From Sulfurospirillum multivorans DSM 12446 (GTDB lineage Bacteria > Campylobacterota > Campylobacteria > Campylobacterales > Sulfurospirillaceae): DNA of 64,000 nucleotides. The stretch is from positions 2,923,654 through 2,987,653 of the forward strand of contig NZ_CP007201.1 of assembly GCF_000568815.1 (NCBI RefSeq), read 5' to 3'. A model generated the notes under the pieces. That model did no database searches, was not told the DNA's origin, and saw only the letters and a program-made list of their open reading frames with translations. The translations under genes were made by a program, and so were the position numbers. Positions 54,822 to 62,955 of this stretch are shown one piece after another. Numbering within the stretch: the first letter of the stretch is position 1; each line of letters starts with the position of its first letter.

Positions 54822-55586
54822 CTACAAAACCCCCACAATCAATAAAAAAGCCACGATGCCAAGCATCCACGCTATGATGAAACGAATAAACTCAATACTC
54901 ACTTTTTTCAAGAAAAACTTCCCAATTAACGTTCCTAAAAATGCACTAAGGGTTGCGATAGCGATCAATTCCCATTGCGCCAGTGCACTTTCCCAATGCT
55001 TCGCATAAAGGCTTAAACGCGAGAGATCAACGATAACGGCAATGCTCACGCCTGTGGCTAAGAAAACCTCTTTTGAAAGCGCATTTTGCGTTAAAAAGAG
55101 ACTTCTAAATGCCCCTTGATGACCACTAAGCCCTCCAAAAAAACCACTGAGTGCGCCTCCGAGCCAAAGCTTTTTAAAGGCATTCGGAACGTGAAGGGTT
55201 GTGCTCGATTCAATGACTAAAAAAAGTGCTATCACCAAACCAATAATGAGTTTAAGCGGTGTGATCGTAAACGTGAAGTCAAAAAAAGTATAGGTCAAAC
55301 CCCATTTCCACTCGCTTAAACCCTCCAAACACCAAGCACCCAAAAGGGCAAAAAGAACCGCAGGCAAACCAAAACGTACCAAAATAGCATAATTGCTGTA
55401 ACGCGCAAGGAGGGAAAATTTAAGAAGGTTATTGGAAAAATGCACCAACGCGGTAATCGCGATTGCAATGGGTAGCGGAAAAAAGAGCGCAATGATAGGC
55501 ATCAAAAGCGTGCTTAGTCCAAAACCTGAAAAAAAAGTCAAAAGTGACGCGCTAAAAGCAACGCCAGCGACAAGAACAAACTCCAT
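54822..55586 (-). CDS. TSUP family membrane protein, second copy type
   Basis: A 254-residue protein with about eight hydrophobic segments and TSUP hallmarks: FSASLLTFFSGFGLSTLLMP and GGALSGFFGGLSGHQGAFRSLFL. ATG 55586 is used; the upstream TTG is a weaker choice. It is distinct from the TSUP gene at 13622. Members move sulfite, sulfonates or other anions, and the nearby sulfur operon makes sulfite plausible but unproven. Confidence 0.85.
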   Translation of the reverse strand: MEFVLVAGVAFSASLLTFFSGFGLSTLLMPIIALFFPLPIAIAITALVHFSNNLLKFSLLARYSNYAILVRFGLPAVLFALLGAWCLEGLSEWKWGLTYTFFDFTFTITPLKLIIGLVIALFLVIESSTTLHVPNAFKKLWLGGALSGFFGGLSGHQGAFRSLFLTQNALSKEVFLATGVSIAVIVDLSRLSLYAKHWESALAQWELIAIATLSAFLGTLIGKFFLKKVSIEFIRFIIAWMLGIVAFLLIVGVL

Positions 55587-55613
55587 CAAAAGGCCTTTAC
55601 ATGTAAGAGGGAG

Positions 55614-56321
55614 TTACCCCTCTTTTTTCCAAATATTCGCTAAGACCAGTACACTCATCAAAAGAATAGACGAAACCATAAGCCCGCCCATCGCAAAGAT
55701 GAGATAGACAAGTTCTGGGATAAATTTTGAAAACCACCATGAAAAAATATCTAAAAAGGCTGCACCAAATGAGCCGATAATCAGAACATTTTTGACACTC
55801 TCTTTGTAGGTCGTATAGGCAAAAAGCAAAGTGATAATCACCAAGAAAGTTGAAATCCCAAACATATGAATATGCGCCTGCTTAGACATCTTTGACCATG
55901 AATAGCCAGCATCCGTATGCGATACGATTTGCTCATAGGTATCAAACGGCATCGAAGGAATGGCTTTACTCATCTTAGAGGTTTTACTATGACAGTTCGC
56001 ACAATCTTGCTTGATAATTTGTGCCGCTTCTTCATAGAGTTTACCCTCTTTTTTAGCACCCTCTTTGATCCAGTTATGCACCGTGTCAATGTCTTCATCC
56101 GCTGTGACATGCTCATACATACTGCCTCGCATTGCAGCGACTAAGGTTGGTGTCGTGTATTTGCTTTGTATCTGTGCAATCGTCGGGATATTCAGCCCTT
56201 TTTTTTGCCCAGAAAGCTCAAGCCCTAGTAAAATGACCGATGAAATGGTAGCCGTTATAACAAAGAGCAAAAACAGCGATACCGCTGCCTTTGCTTGGAA
56301 ATTAAACTGTTGAATGCTCAC
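55614..56321 (-). CDS. Membrane-bound cytochrome c-like protein
   Basis: The 235-residue protein has an N-terminal membrane anchor (about 12-34), a periplasmic part with one haem site CANCHS near residue 110, and four further membrane helices from about 150 to 230, with a conserved-looking HIHMFGISTFL that could ligate b-type haem. It lies 11 bp downstream of the haem-binding dehydrogenase-like gene, which should be its electron partner. It may pass electrons between the quinone pool and the periplasm. A hairpin overlaps its stop. Confidence 0.8.
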   Translation of the reverse strand: MSIQQFNFQAKAAVSLFLLFVITATISSVILLGLELSGQKKGLNIPTIAQIQSKYTTPTLVAAMRGSMYEHVTADEDIDTVHNWIKEGAKKEGKLYEEAAQIIKQDCANCHSKTSKMSKAIPSMPFDTYEQIVSHTDAGYSWSKMSKQAHIHMFGISTFLVIITLLFAYTTYKESVKNVLIIGSFGAAFLDIFSWWFSKFIPELVYLIFAMGGLMVSSILLMSVLVLANIWKKEG

Positions 56322-56332
56322 TGTCCCACCTT

Positions 56333-57397
56333 TTATTTAAAAAGAAGCTCAATGCTTCCGTCATGATACATATGGTTAATCGCCGAATTATCAAAGACAG
56401 AGACGCCAAAGAAGTATGGTTTTTTCAAATCACTAAATTGAACATCTTGCTCTGCTGATTTTGGATGGGTTGTTACTAAAGCTCTTTTCATCACAAGTGT
56501 CCATTTACCATTTGCCCAAGACGCATTGGTTTCGATGTCACCACGAGAACCACTCAGTTTACCAACCACAATACCGGGAACCATATCACCCGCTTTAAAG
56601 GTATCGACAAAAGGAACTTTATCTTCTTCGAGTATCCATGTTTTGGTTTTATCTGGATTTTTGCTCATAAATTCTGGCGCTGTTTTGTCTGCATTGACGT
56701 TTGCTTTATCGCCACCACCCAGTTTTTCATCGCCAGAACGTCCCCAGTCTTTGCTCACTTTTGGATCGGTATTGCTGTTGACGTATTGATCATCGGTCAT
56801 CCCTGTGGAGAGTCCTGTTCGAACACTTTTCCAATGCCACATATCAATGGTCTCACCAGCCGCACGGGTGTATTTTCGACCAGGAGAGGTATCGCTGATG
56901 CCATTGTTCATACCATCTTTTGCCATATGACAGGCAATGGCACACCCTTTTTTCTCAAAACCTTTGGTGTTAATGTTCCAAAAAAATGCTGCTTTGTCTT
57001 CATAATAGGTATTTTCATGCTTTGTTTCATCAACATCTTTCATTTTTTTCCACGTACCATCGGCTTGTTTAATCCATGGTTCACGGTTCGTGCTCATCGT
57101 TGGATCATCGTATTGAAGTTTGATATAGATATTTTTATCATCATGCACCGACTTTAAAACAGCCGTTGTTTTGGTGATGCCCTTGTAGTTATTTGGCTTA
57201 TAAGGTGTTTCGCTTAGAGGAACGCTTACCTCTTTCGCTTTTGCCCAGATAGCATCATTAGCATCCAATGTTGCAGGTGAGCCTTTAGCACTCTCTAACG
57301 TATACTCCGCCGCAAACATACTCGATGCCAATAACATCGTACTTGCCATAACAACCGATAGCCCCGCAGTTGAAATTTTGTGTAAAAATCCCTTCAT
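56333..57397 (-). CDS. Ethylbenzene-dehydrogenase-related haem-binding protein
   Basis: The 354-residue precursor has a signal peptide (cleavage near residue 30) and the EB_dh fold of the gamma subunits of DMSO-reductase-type enzymes: LSETPYKPNNYKGITKT, KYDDPTMSTNRE and VKRALVTTHP-like strands. It has a c-type haem motif with three residues between the cysteines (CAIACH), not two. No molybdenum subunit is encoded here, so it may work alone with the cytochrome downstream. Divergent from a two-component system that may control it. Confidence 0.82.
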   Translation of the reverse strand: MKGFLHKISTAGLSVVMASTMLLASSMFAAEYTLESAKGSPATLDANDAIWAKAKEVSVPLSETPYKPNNYKGITKTTAVLKSVHDDKNIYIKLQYDDPTMSTNREPWIKQADGTWKKMKDVDETKHENTYYEDKAAFFWNINTKGFEKKGCAIACHMAKDGMNNGISDTSPGRKYTRAAGETIDMWHWKSVRTGLSTGMTDDQYVNSNTDPKVSKDWGRSGDEKLGGGDKANVNADKTAPEFMSKNPDKTKTWILEEDKVPFVDTFKAGDMVPGIVVGKLSGSRGDIETNASWANGKWTLVMKRALVTTHPKSAEQDVQFSDLKKPYFFGVSVFDNSAINHMYHDGSIELLFK

Positions 57398-57504
57398 AAA
57401 AACTCCTTTTTGATAAATGTGAACTGAAGTATCACATTGTTTTATTTCGTCAACATTAACGCTTTATTAATTTTTTTTAATATTTCTTTAGCTACGATGA
57501 AAAG

Positions 57505-58176
57505 ATGAAACTCTTAATCATTGAAGATGACCCAAAAATTATTGCTTTTGTTCAAAAAGGGCTCCAAGAAGAGGGCTTTATCGTCGATACGGCCAGTGAC
57601 GGTGAAGAAGGGCTTTACCTTGCAGAACAGCATGCGTATGACCTTCTCATTATTGATTGGATGTTGCCCAAACTGGATGGTTTAAAGATGTGTGAAAAGC
57701 TTCGTGAGAAAAAAAACCATACTCCCATTTTGATGCTCACCGCTAAAACCAGTGTGGAAGAGCGCATCACAGGGCTTGGTTGTGGAGCCGATGACTACTT
57801 GATAAAACCTTTTGTCTTTGCCGAGTTAGTGGCACGCATACGCTCCTTACTTCGTCGCTCATCCTATAATTTCAACGAATGCTTGAGCCTTGATACCCTT
57901 GAAGTCAATGTCTTAAAAAGAGTCGTCACCCGTTCGCAAAAGCCGATTTCGCTGACGTCTAAAGAGTTTGATATTTTGGTGTACCTGCTGCTCAATCAAA
58001 ACAATATCATCACCCACACCCAACTCCAAGAGAAAATTTGGGGCATCAATGAAGCAACATCAAGCAATATTATTAACGTTTTTATTCACCATCTGCGCCA
58101 TAAAATAGACAGCGAAGGCGAGAAGCCTCTTATAAAAACCATTCGTGGTTCTGGCTATAAAATAGAGTCGTGCTAG
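57505..58176 (+). CDS. OmpR-family response regulator
   Basis: The 223-residue regulator has receiver residues in IIEDDPKIIAFV, Asp in LLIIDWMLPKLDG and Lys in YLIKPFVFAEL and a C-terminal OmpR winged helix with SNIINVFIHHLRHKID. It is followed after one base by its kinase. It diverges from the haem-protein operon with a 107-bp gap and is the likely controller of that operon. Confidence 0.92.
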   Translation: MKLLIIEDDPKIIAFVQKGLQEEGFIVDTASDGEEGLYLAEQHAYDLLIIDWMLPKLDGLKMCEKLREKKNHTPILMLTAKTSVEERITGLGCGADDYLIKPFVFAELVARIRSLLRRSSYNFNECLSLDTLEVNVLKRVVTRSQKPISLTSKEFDILVYLLLNQNNIITHTQLQEKIWGINEATSSNIINVFIHHLRHKIDSEGEKPLIKTIRGSGYKIESC

Positions 58177-58177
58177 C

Positions 58178-59599
58178 ATGGAGATTATCCTCTTTGTGTA
58201 TGGTCTCTCTTTTTTTATCTTAGGCGTTTTGGTTTTATTTGTCAGAACAACCGATAGCGCAATCTTTTTTGCACGAAAGATCTGGCTTTTAGGCATCTTT
58301 GCCATTTTGCATGCTTTTGTTGAGTGGATTTTTCTTTACATGTACCTTTATCCCGAGTATGAACCTCTTTTAAGCCCACTAAAGTTTGTTCTTCTGCTCT
58401 TCTCGTATCTCTTTTTATTTGAATTTTCGCGTTTTATCGTACGTGAAAGCTTTCAAAAACAGAGCTCCAAACTTCATTTTTTACACACACTTTATGCCGC
58501 GCCGGTTATTTACATCATCAGTCTCTCAAGCCTTTTGACCCTGATTTTGATTCACCCCTCCTTGGAGGATGCCATTGCCGCTATTCGGTACACCTACGGT
58601 TTTTTTGGATCTTTGTTTTTGGGAGTTGGGCTTTATTATTATGGGGAATCCCTGAAGAAAAGTGAATACGTCGAGCGCCTCAAAATTTACTTTAAAATCC
58701 CAGGTGTTGCGTTTATCTGCTACGCGCTTTTAGCAGGAATTGCTGTCTCGCCGACCCACTATTTCCCAGGGAACATCATCAACACCGTGTGGTTTTTAGA
58801 CACTTTTGGTGTCCCTGTGCAGTTTTTTCGAGCCCTGTGTGCTTTGGTCATTACGATCTGCTCCATTAAGGCGTTACAAATTTTTAGCGATGAAACGCAT
58901 CTTAAAATGCTCCAATCGCTTCGGCAGATCAAACGCTTCTCGTCCGATGTCTCCCATGAACTCAAAACACCCTTAACGGCGATGAAAGGAGAACTCGAAG
59001 TCGCCCTCAAAGAGCCTCGCACAAACGAGGAGTACCAAACTGTTTTGTACTCCAATCTGGAAGAGGTCGATACCTTGCAAAGTATCGTCAAAAACCTTCT
59101 TATGCTCACTTATCTTGAAAAAGAGTCGCTTAAAAGCAAATTTACACAGCAAAATTTGGATGATGTGCTTCTTAAAGCCATCGAAGATCTCATCGTTATT
59201 GGATCTCAGAAAAATATCATCTTTGAGATAAGAGAACTGGAGAACCTCATCGTCATTGGGGATGAAATTTTATTGAAAACGGTTTTTTCCAACCTCATTG
59301 AAAATGCGATCAAGTACAGCCCGTACCATACCACGATCTTTATTTCACTCACAGCTGCAAATCACATGGCGCATTTTTGTATTGAAGATGAAGGCAATGG
59401 CATTGATGAAGAGAAGCTTCACCTCATCTTTGAGCGCTTTTACCGTGCGGATGATTCGCGCTCCAAGCAGATCAAAGGGTTTGGACTGGGATTATCGATT
59501 GTTCAGCAGATCGTTGATGTGCATGATGGCACCATCACGGTCAAAAACCGACACCCGCAAGGGCTTGAAATAAACGTAATGCTCCCGTTAGCTTTCTAA
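58178..59599 (+). CDS. Multi-span sensor histidine kinase
   Basis: The 473-residue kinase has seven N-terminal membrane helices (about 3-240) in a 7TM-type arrangement with little periplasmic sequence, then H-box SDVSHELKTPLTAMKGE, N-box LIENAIKYSPY, G1 EDEGNGID, F-box FERFYRADDS and G2 GFGLGLSIVQQI. A membrane-embedded or redox signal is likely. It starts one base after the regulator stop, and its end overlaps the convergent C_GCAxxG_C_C gene by 12 bp. Confidence 0.92.
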   Translation: MEIILFVYGLSFFILGVLVLFVRTTDSAIFFARKIWLLGIFAILHAFVEWIFLYMYLYPEYEPLLSPLKFVLLLFSYLFLFEFSRFIVRESFQKQSSKLHFLHTLYAAPVIYIISLSSLLTLILIHPSLEDAIAAIRYTYGFFGSLFLGVGLYYYGESLKKSEYVERLKIYFKIPGVAFICYALLAGIAVSPTHYFPGNIINTVWFLDTFGVPVQFFRALCALVITICSIKALQIFSDETHLKMLQSLRQIKRFSSDVSHELKTPLTAMKGELEVALKEPRTNEEYQTVLYSNLEEVDTLQSIVKNLLMLTYLEKESLKSKFTQQNLDDVLLKAIEDLIVIGSQKNIIFEIRELENLIVIGDEILLKTVFSNLIENAIKYSPYHTTIFISLTAANHMAHFCIEDEGNGIDEEKLHLIFERFYRADDSRSKQIKGFGLGLSIVQQIVDVHDGTITVKNRHPQGLEINVMLPLAF

Positions 59600-60031
59600 A
59601 AGCAGTTCAACCTCTTTAACCGCGTAAACCACATAAAGATCGCACTTACAGGCTTTGCAATTTCCCTCTTGAAATTTCTCACCCGCATCAGGAGAACCGA
59701 GCGAAAAGCCCAAAAGCGAAGCGCATTCACAGCTTCCAAACGCTTTCTCAAAATGCGTTTTAAATAACTGCACATTGTGATACAGTGGATCTTTGGGAGC
59801 ACTTGCAGTGGTGCGTCCTTGCAAGAGTGAAAGTGCCATAACACCGCCACTAAACGCACCGCACAGCCCTCCTTCACTTCGCGCCATTCCACTGCCAAAT
59901 CCTGAGGCGATGGCGGGAATCAGTGGCGAATCAATGCCATGTTTTTCAGCAACCGCCTTCAAAACCGCTTCACTGCACACATACCCATTGGAAAAATACT
60001 CCAATGCTTTTTGCTCAACTGTTTCACTCAT
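59588..60031 (-). CDS. C_GCAxxG_C_C family redox protein
   Basis: The 147-residue protein has the cysteine layout of this family: YVCSEAVL, GLCGAFSGGVMALSLL, then CECASLLG and a C-terminal CKACKC. The pattern suggests a redox-active or metal-binding protein; the exact function is unknown. It is separated from the diguanylate cyclase upstream by 9 bp, so both share a transcript. Confidence 0.85.
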   Translation of the reverse strand: MSETVEQKALEYFSNGYVCSEAVLKAVAEKHGIDSPLIPAIASGFGSGMARSEGGLCGAFSGGVMALSLLQGRTTASAPKDPLYHNVQLFKTHFEKAFGSCECASLLGFSLGSPDAGEKFQEGNCKACKCDLYVVYAVKEVELLLES

Positions 60032-60040
60032 TTTAACTCC

Positions 60041-61474
60041 TTAGGCAACGATCACTTGATCTTTGCCGGCTTTTTTGGCTTCGTACAGTGCTAGATCGAC
60101 TTTATGCACCAACCCATCTTGGCTCTCCAAACTGGTGAGCTCACCAAGCCCGATGCTGACGGTCAGTTTTTGTTGCAACATATCTTGCAACAGTGCGTCT
60201 TCCCTGATAGCATGACAGATTTTTTGCGCGATCTCCATCGCTTTTTGAGGGAGAACATCAACCAGTAAAAGAGCAAACTCTTCGCCACCCCAACGTGCGA
60301 TGATATCTGAGACTCTCAGTTCCGTGCGTAAAATCTCAGCCACTCGCATCAGAGTATCATCGCCCACAAGATGTCCAAACGTGTCATTGACCTCTTTAAA
60401 ATCATCAATATCAATGAGTAAAAGGGTGAGCCTATTGACCCCTTTTTTGTAAAGCTTGTAGCGTTTTTCAAACTGTTCGTTAAACTTTCTGCGATTGGCA
60501 AGCCCTGTGAGTGCATCCTCATTGGCGAGTTGCACCAGCTGATTTTGGTAAATATTGATCGTGTAGATGATGATGAGCGTAACCAAAAGAGTGACCAAAA
60601 GCGAGATGGAAAGATTGACGTAAAAGGTCTTTTTGATCTCATTAATGTACTCTTTTTTGTTGATCTCAACAAAGAGATGCAGTTTGAGTTTGTCGATGTA
60701 TTTGGTGTTGAGCAGGTACTCGCCCTCTTTTCCTTTGTACTCGAATTGACTCTTTTCACCTTTAAAAACGCTCTCTTTGATCTCTTTGAGCCCTTCAATA
60801 GTGCTAATGTTTCCTCGTTTGTTAAGCCCCTTAGCAAAAAGCGTTATTTCACCACTTTCGGAGACAAAATAGACATCGTATTTGTACTTGGTTTTAAAAG
60901 AGTTGAGCATCGCTTCGATGTTCATGATCTTCACACCCACACCTGTCGCACCGATTATCTCATTTTTATAATTCATCACTTTATAGTTGATAAACATGAT
61001 CAAAGATTCGCTGAGATTGGCATTGTAGTCTAGATTGATCTCGTATGGCTCAGGCTGCGCCATAAAACGAAAATACCACGCATCGGCACTGTTCTCTTTG
61101 TTGACCACATCGATGAGACCACGTGCGTGGTAGTAGTTTTTGGTTTTATCTGAGACCAAAAAAGTGGTAAAAATATCGTATTTTTGCTGAATCTCAGTGA
61201 GATAGCGCACGATCCCGTTCATATCGGTTTCGCCCTCCATGAGCCAATCGCGCAAGAAGGTGTCATGCGACATCAACGACGAAACCAAAAGCGGCTCGAT
61301 CATGCGTTGCTGAATCTCGGTGTAGATATTGTCCACCGAAAGTGGCAACGAGGTATTTTGTAACTGCGCTTGCGTGTCACGCACATTTTTCAGGTAATTG
61401 ATGATGGAGCCTGTAATCGAGACGCCTAAAAGCAACCCTGCTATGATGAGTACAACTTTGGTTTTTAATCGCAT
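60041..61474 (-). CDS. Membrane diguanylate cyclase with Cache sensor
   Basis: The 477-residue protein has membrane segments at about 7-25 and 285-307 around a periplasmic Cache-like sensor and a C-terminal GGDEF domain (about 320-477) with active-site GGEEF in ARWGGEEFALLL. An RVSD inhibitory site (RxxD) stands five residues before it, so product inhibition is likely. It makes c-di-GMP. It is the first gene of a two-gene unit. ATG has a modest site. Confidence 0.92.
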   Translation of the reverse strand: MRLKTKVVLIIAGLLLGVSITGSIINYLKNVRDTQAQLQNTSLPLSVDNIYTEIQQRMIEPLLVSSLMSHDTFLRDWLMEGETDMNGIVRYLTEIQQKYDIFTTFLVSDKTKNYYHARGLIDVVNKENSADAWYFRFMAQPEPYEINLDYNANLSESLIMFINYKVMNYKNEIIGATGVGVKIMNIEAMLNSFKTKYKYDVYFVSESGEITLFAKGLNKRGNISTIEGLKEIKESVFKGEKSQFEYKGKEGEYLLNTKYIDKLKLHLFVEINKKEYINEIKKTFYVNLSISLLVTLLVTLIIIYTINIYQNQLVQLANEDALTGLANRRKFNEQFEKRYKLYKKGVNRLTLLLIDIDDFKEVNDTFGHLVGDDTLMRVAEILRTELRVSDIIARWGGEEFALLLVDVLPQKAMEIAQKICHAIREDALLQDMLQQKLTVSIGLGELTSLESQDGLVHKVDLALYEAKKAGKDQVIVA

Positions 61475-61684
61475 GTAGCCTCCTAAGATGTGCGATTATA
61501 ACACAAACTAGTCGAATGCTGTGTCAAAAGAAGCACTCCATAAACGCCATTTTAGGTGAAAATATTTTTTACTTATTTAAATAAATTTATACAAATTAAT
61601 TAAAAGTAAAATAAAAGTTACAAATAAGTTATATACAACTGTTAGAATTCTCCGTCTTTCAAATCTTATTCAAGGATAGAAAAA

Positions 61685-62941
61685 ATGAAATTAGCTAAAT
61701 GTAGCTTGGCGGTTATCATGACAGTTGGTGCATTAACTTCGCTTAATGCTGCAGATACACTTGCCGATGCTTTTAAAAATGGAAAAGTCAGCGGAGCACT
61801 TGAGGCTTGGTACTGGGATAGAGGATATGCTGGTAACAAAAGTGAAGGTCTCTTCAATACCGGTATCAAACTTTCGTATGAGACGGATACACTCTATGGT
61901 TTTTCTTTGGGAGCAACATTCCAGTCTTCGCACTCTCCGTTTGCATCTGAAGAGGCTAAGATCGCTTATAAAGGGGATCAATACGGACCTGGTGAGGTTT
62001 TATCTGAAGCATATTTAGCGTACACCGCTGGGAAAACAACAGCAAAAATTGGTCGTCAATATATTGCAACGCCTCTTATTGCTTCAAGTCCATCACGAAT
62101 GATCAAACAATCCTTTGAGGGTGCAACCCTTGTTAATAAAGATCTTCCACAAACAATGCTCTTTGCAGCCTACGTCGATAAATACCAAAATAGAACAGAT
62201 ACCGCAGGCAGTGTTGCAGACTTTACCAATAACTTCTGGATCGCCTCGCCTCTTCCTGGCGCCACATCCGCCGTTGCTGGCAATACAAAAGCGTGGAATA
62301 CCCTTGATGGAGATGCTTACAGTTTAATGGCGGTTAACCAATCTATCCCTTATCTTAAACTTACAGGTCAATGGGTAGGTATTACCGATCTTGCAGACAT
62401 CTATTACGGTGAAATTGCGTTTAGTGGCAAAACGGATAGCTTTAGGTATGGTCTTGCTGGTCAATACGAAGTAACGGACTTTGACAATACGATGAATACA
62501 AACGACTCAGGCTATTACGGTCTAAAAATGAATCTTGGCGTTGGTGCATTTAATACCTATGTTGCTTACTCCGAAATTGACGAAGACACTACGGCGATCC
62601 CTGGTGTTGGTGGTGGACCTTATGGAACAATTTATACAAGCCAAGTCTGATATACCCCAGGTACCTTTAATGCAGGGGCTAAAGCTTATGCTATCGATGC
62701 AAACTATAATTTTAAAGAGTTCGGTCTTCTCGCAGGTATCCGCTATTCTAATGTTGATATTCCTACAGGAAATGGCACTACTGCCGCTTACGAAATAGAC
62801 TACACAACTCTTTATCTCAACTACAAATTTGCAGGTGCCCTCAAAGGTCTTGCCATAGATGTAGGCTATGAGGATGGTGATTTTAGTAAAGCAAATTCAG
62901 ATACCAGCGAATTTAGATTTAACGTTAATTATAACTTTTAA
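61685..62941 (+). pseudogene. Outer membrane porin interrupted by in-frame TGA
   Basis: The frame encodes a 418-residue beta-barrel porin of the OprD/major outer membrane porin kind: signal peptide ending LNA, alternating strands with aromatic girdles, and C-terminal Phe (NVNYNF). At codon 322 (62648-62650) the codon is TGA in SQV-stop-YTPGTFNAGAKAYA where Trp (TGG) is expected, and the same frame then stays open to the TAA at 62939-62941. The protein would be cut to 321 residues and lose the last strands needed for insertion. It may be a recent mutation or a sequencing error. Confidence 0.85.
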
Positions 62942-62955
62942 TGAAAGGACCTACC

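Noticed and set aside
55605-55628. Terminator for the cytochrome membrane protein
   Set aside because: The stem (AAGAGGG/CCCTCTT) has its T-run on the + strand, opposite to the gene, and overlaps the gene's stop codon.
57418-57436. Crp-type site TGTGA...TCACA upstream of the EB_dh gene
   Set aside because: The arms are 9 bp apart, not the 6 bp of a Crp site, so the match is weak.
673-58347. TTTACATGTAAA as a CRISPR repeat or phage attachment site
   Set aside because: Copies are widely and irregularly spaced, palindromic and short; no spacers, integrase or cas genes are present.
62648-62650. TGA in the porin read as selenocysteine
   Set aside because: A porin strand needs no selenocysteine, the family has Trp-type residue here, and no obvious stem-loop of SECIS kind follows directly.
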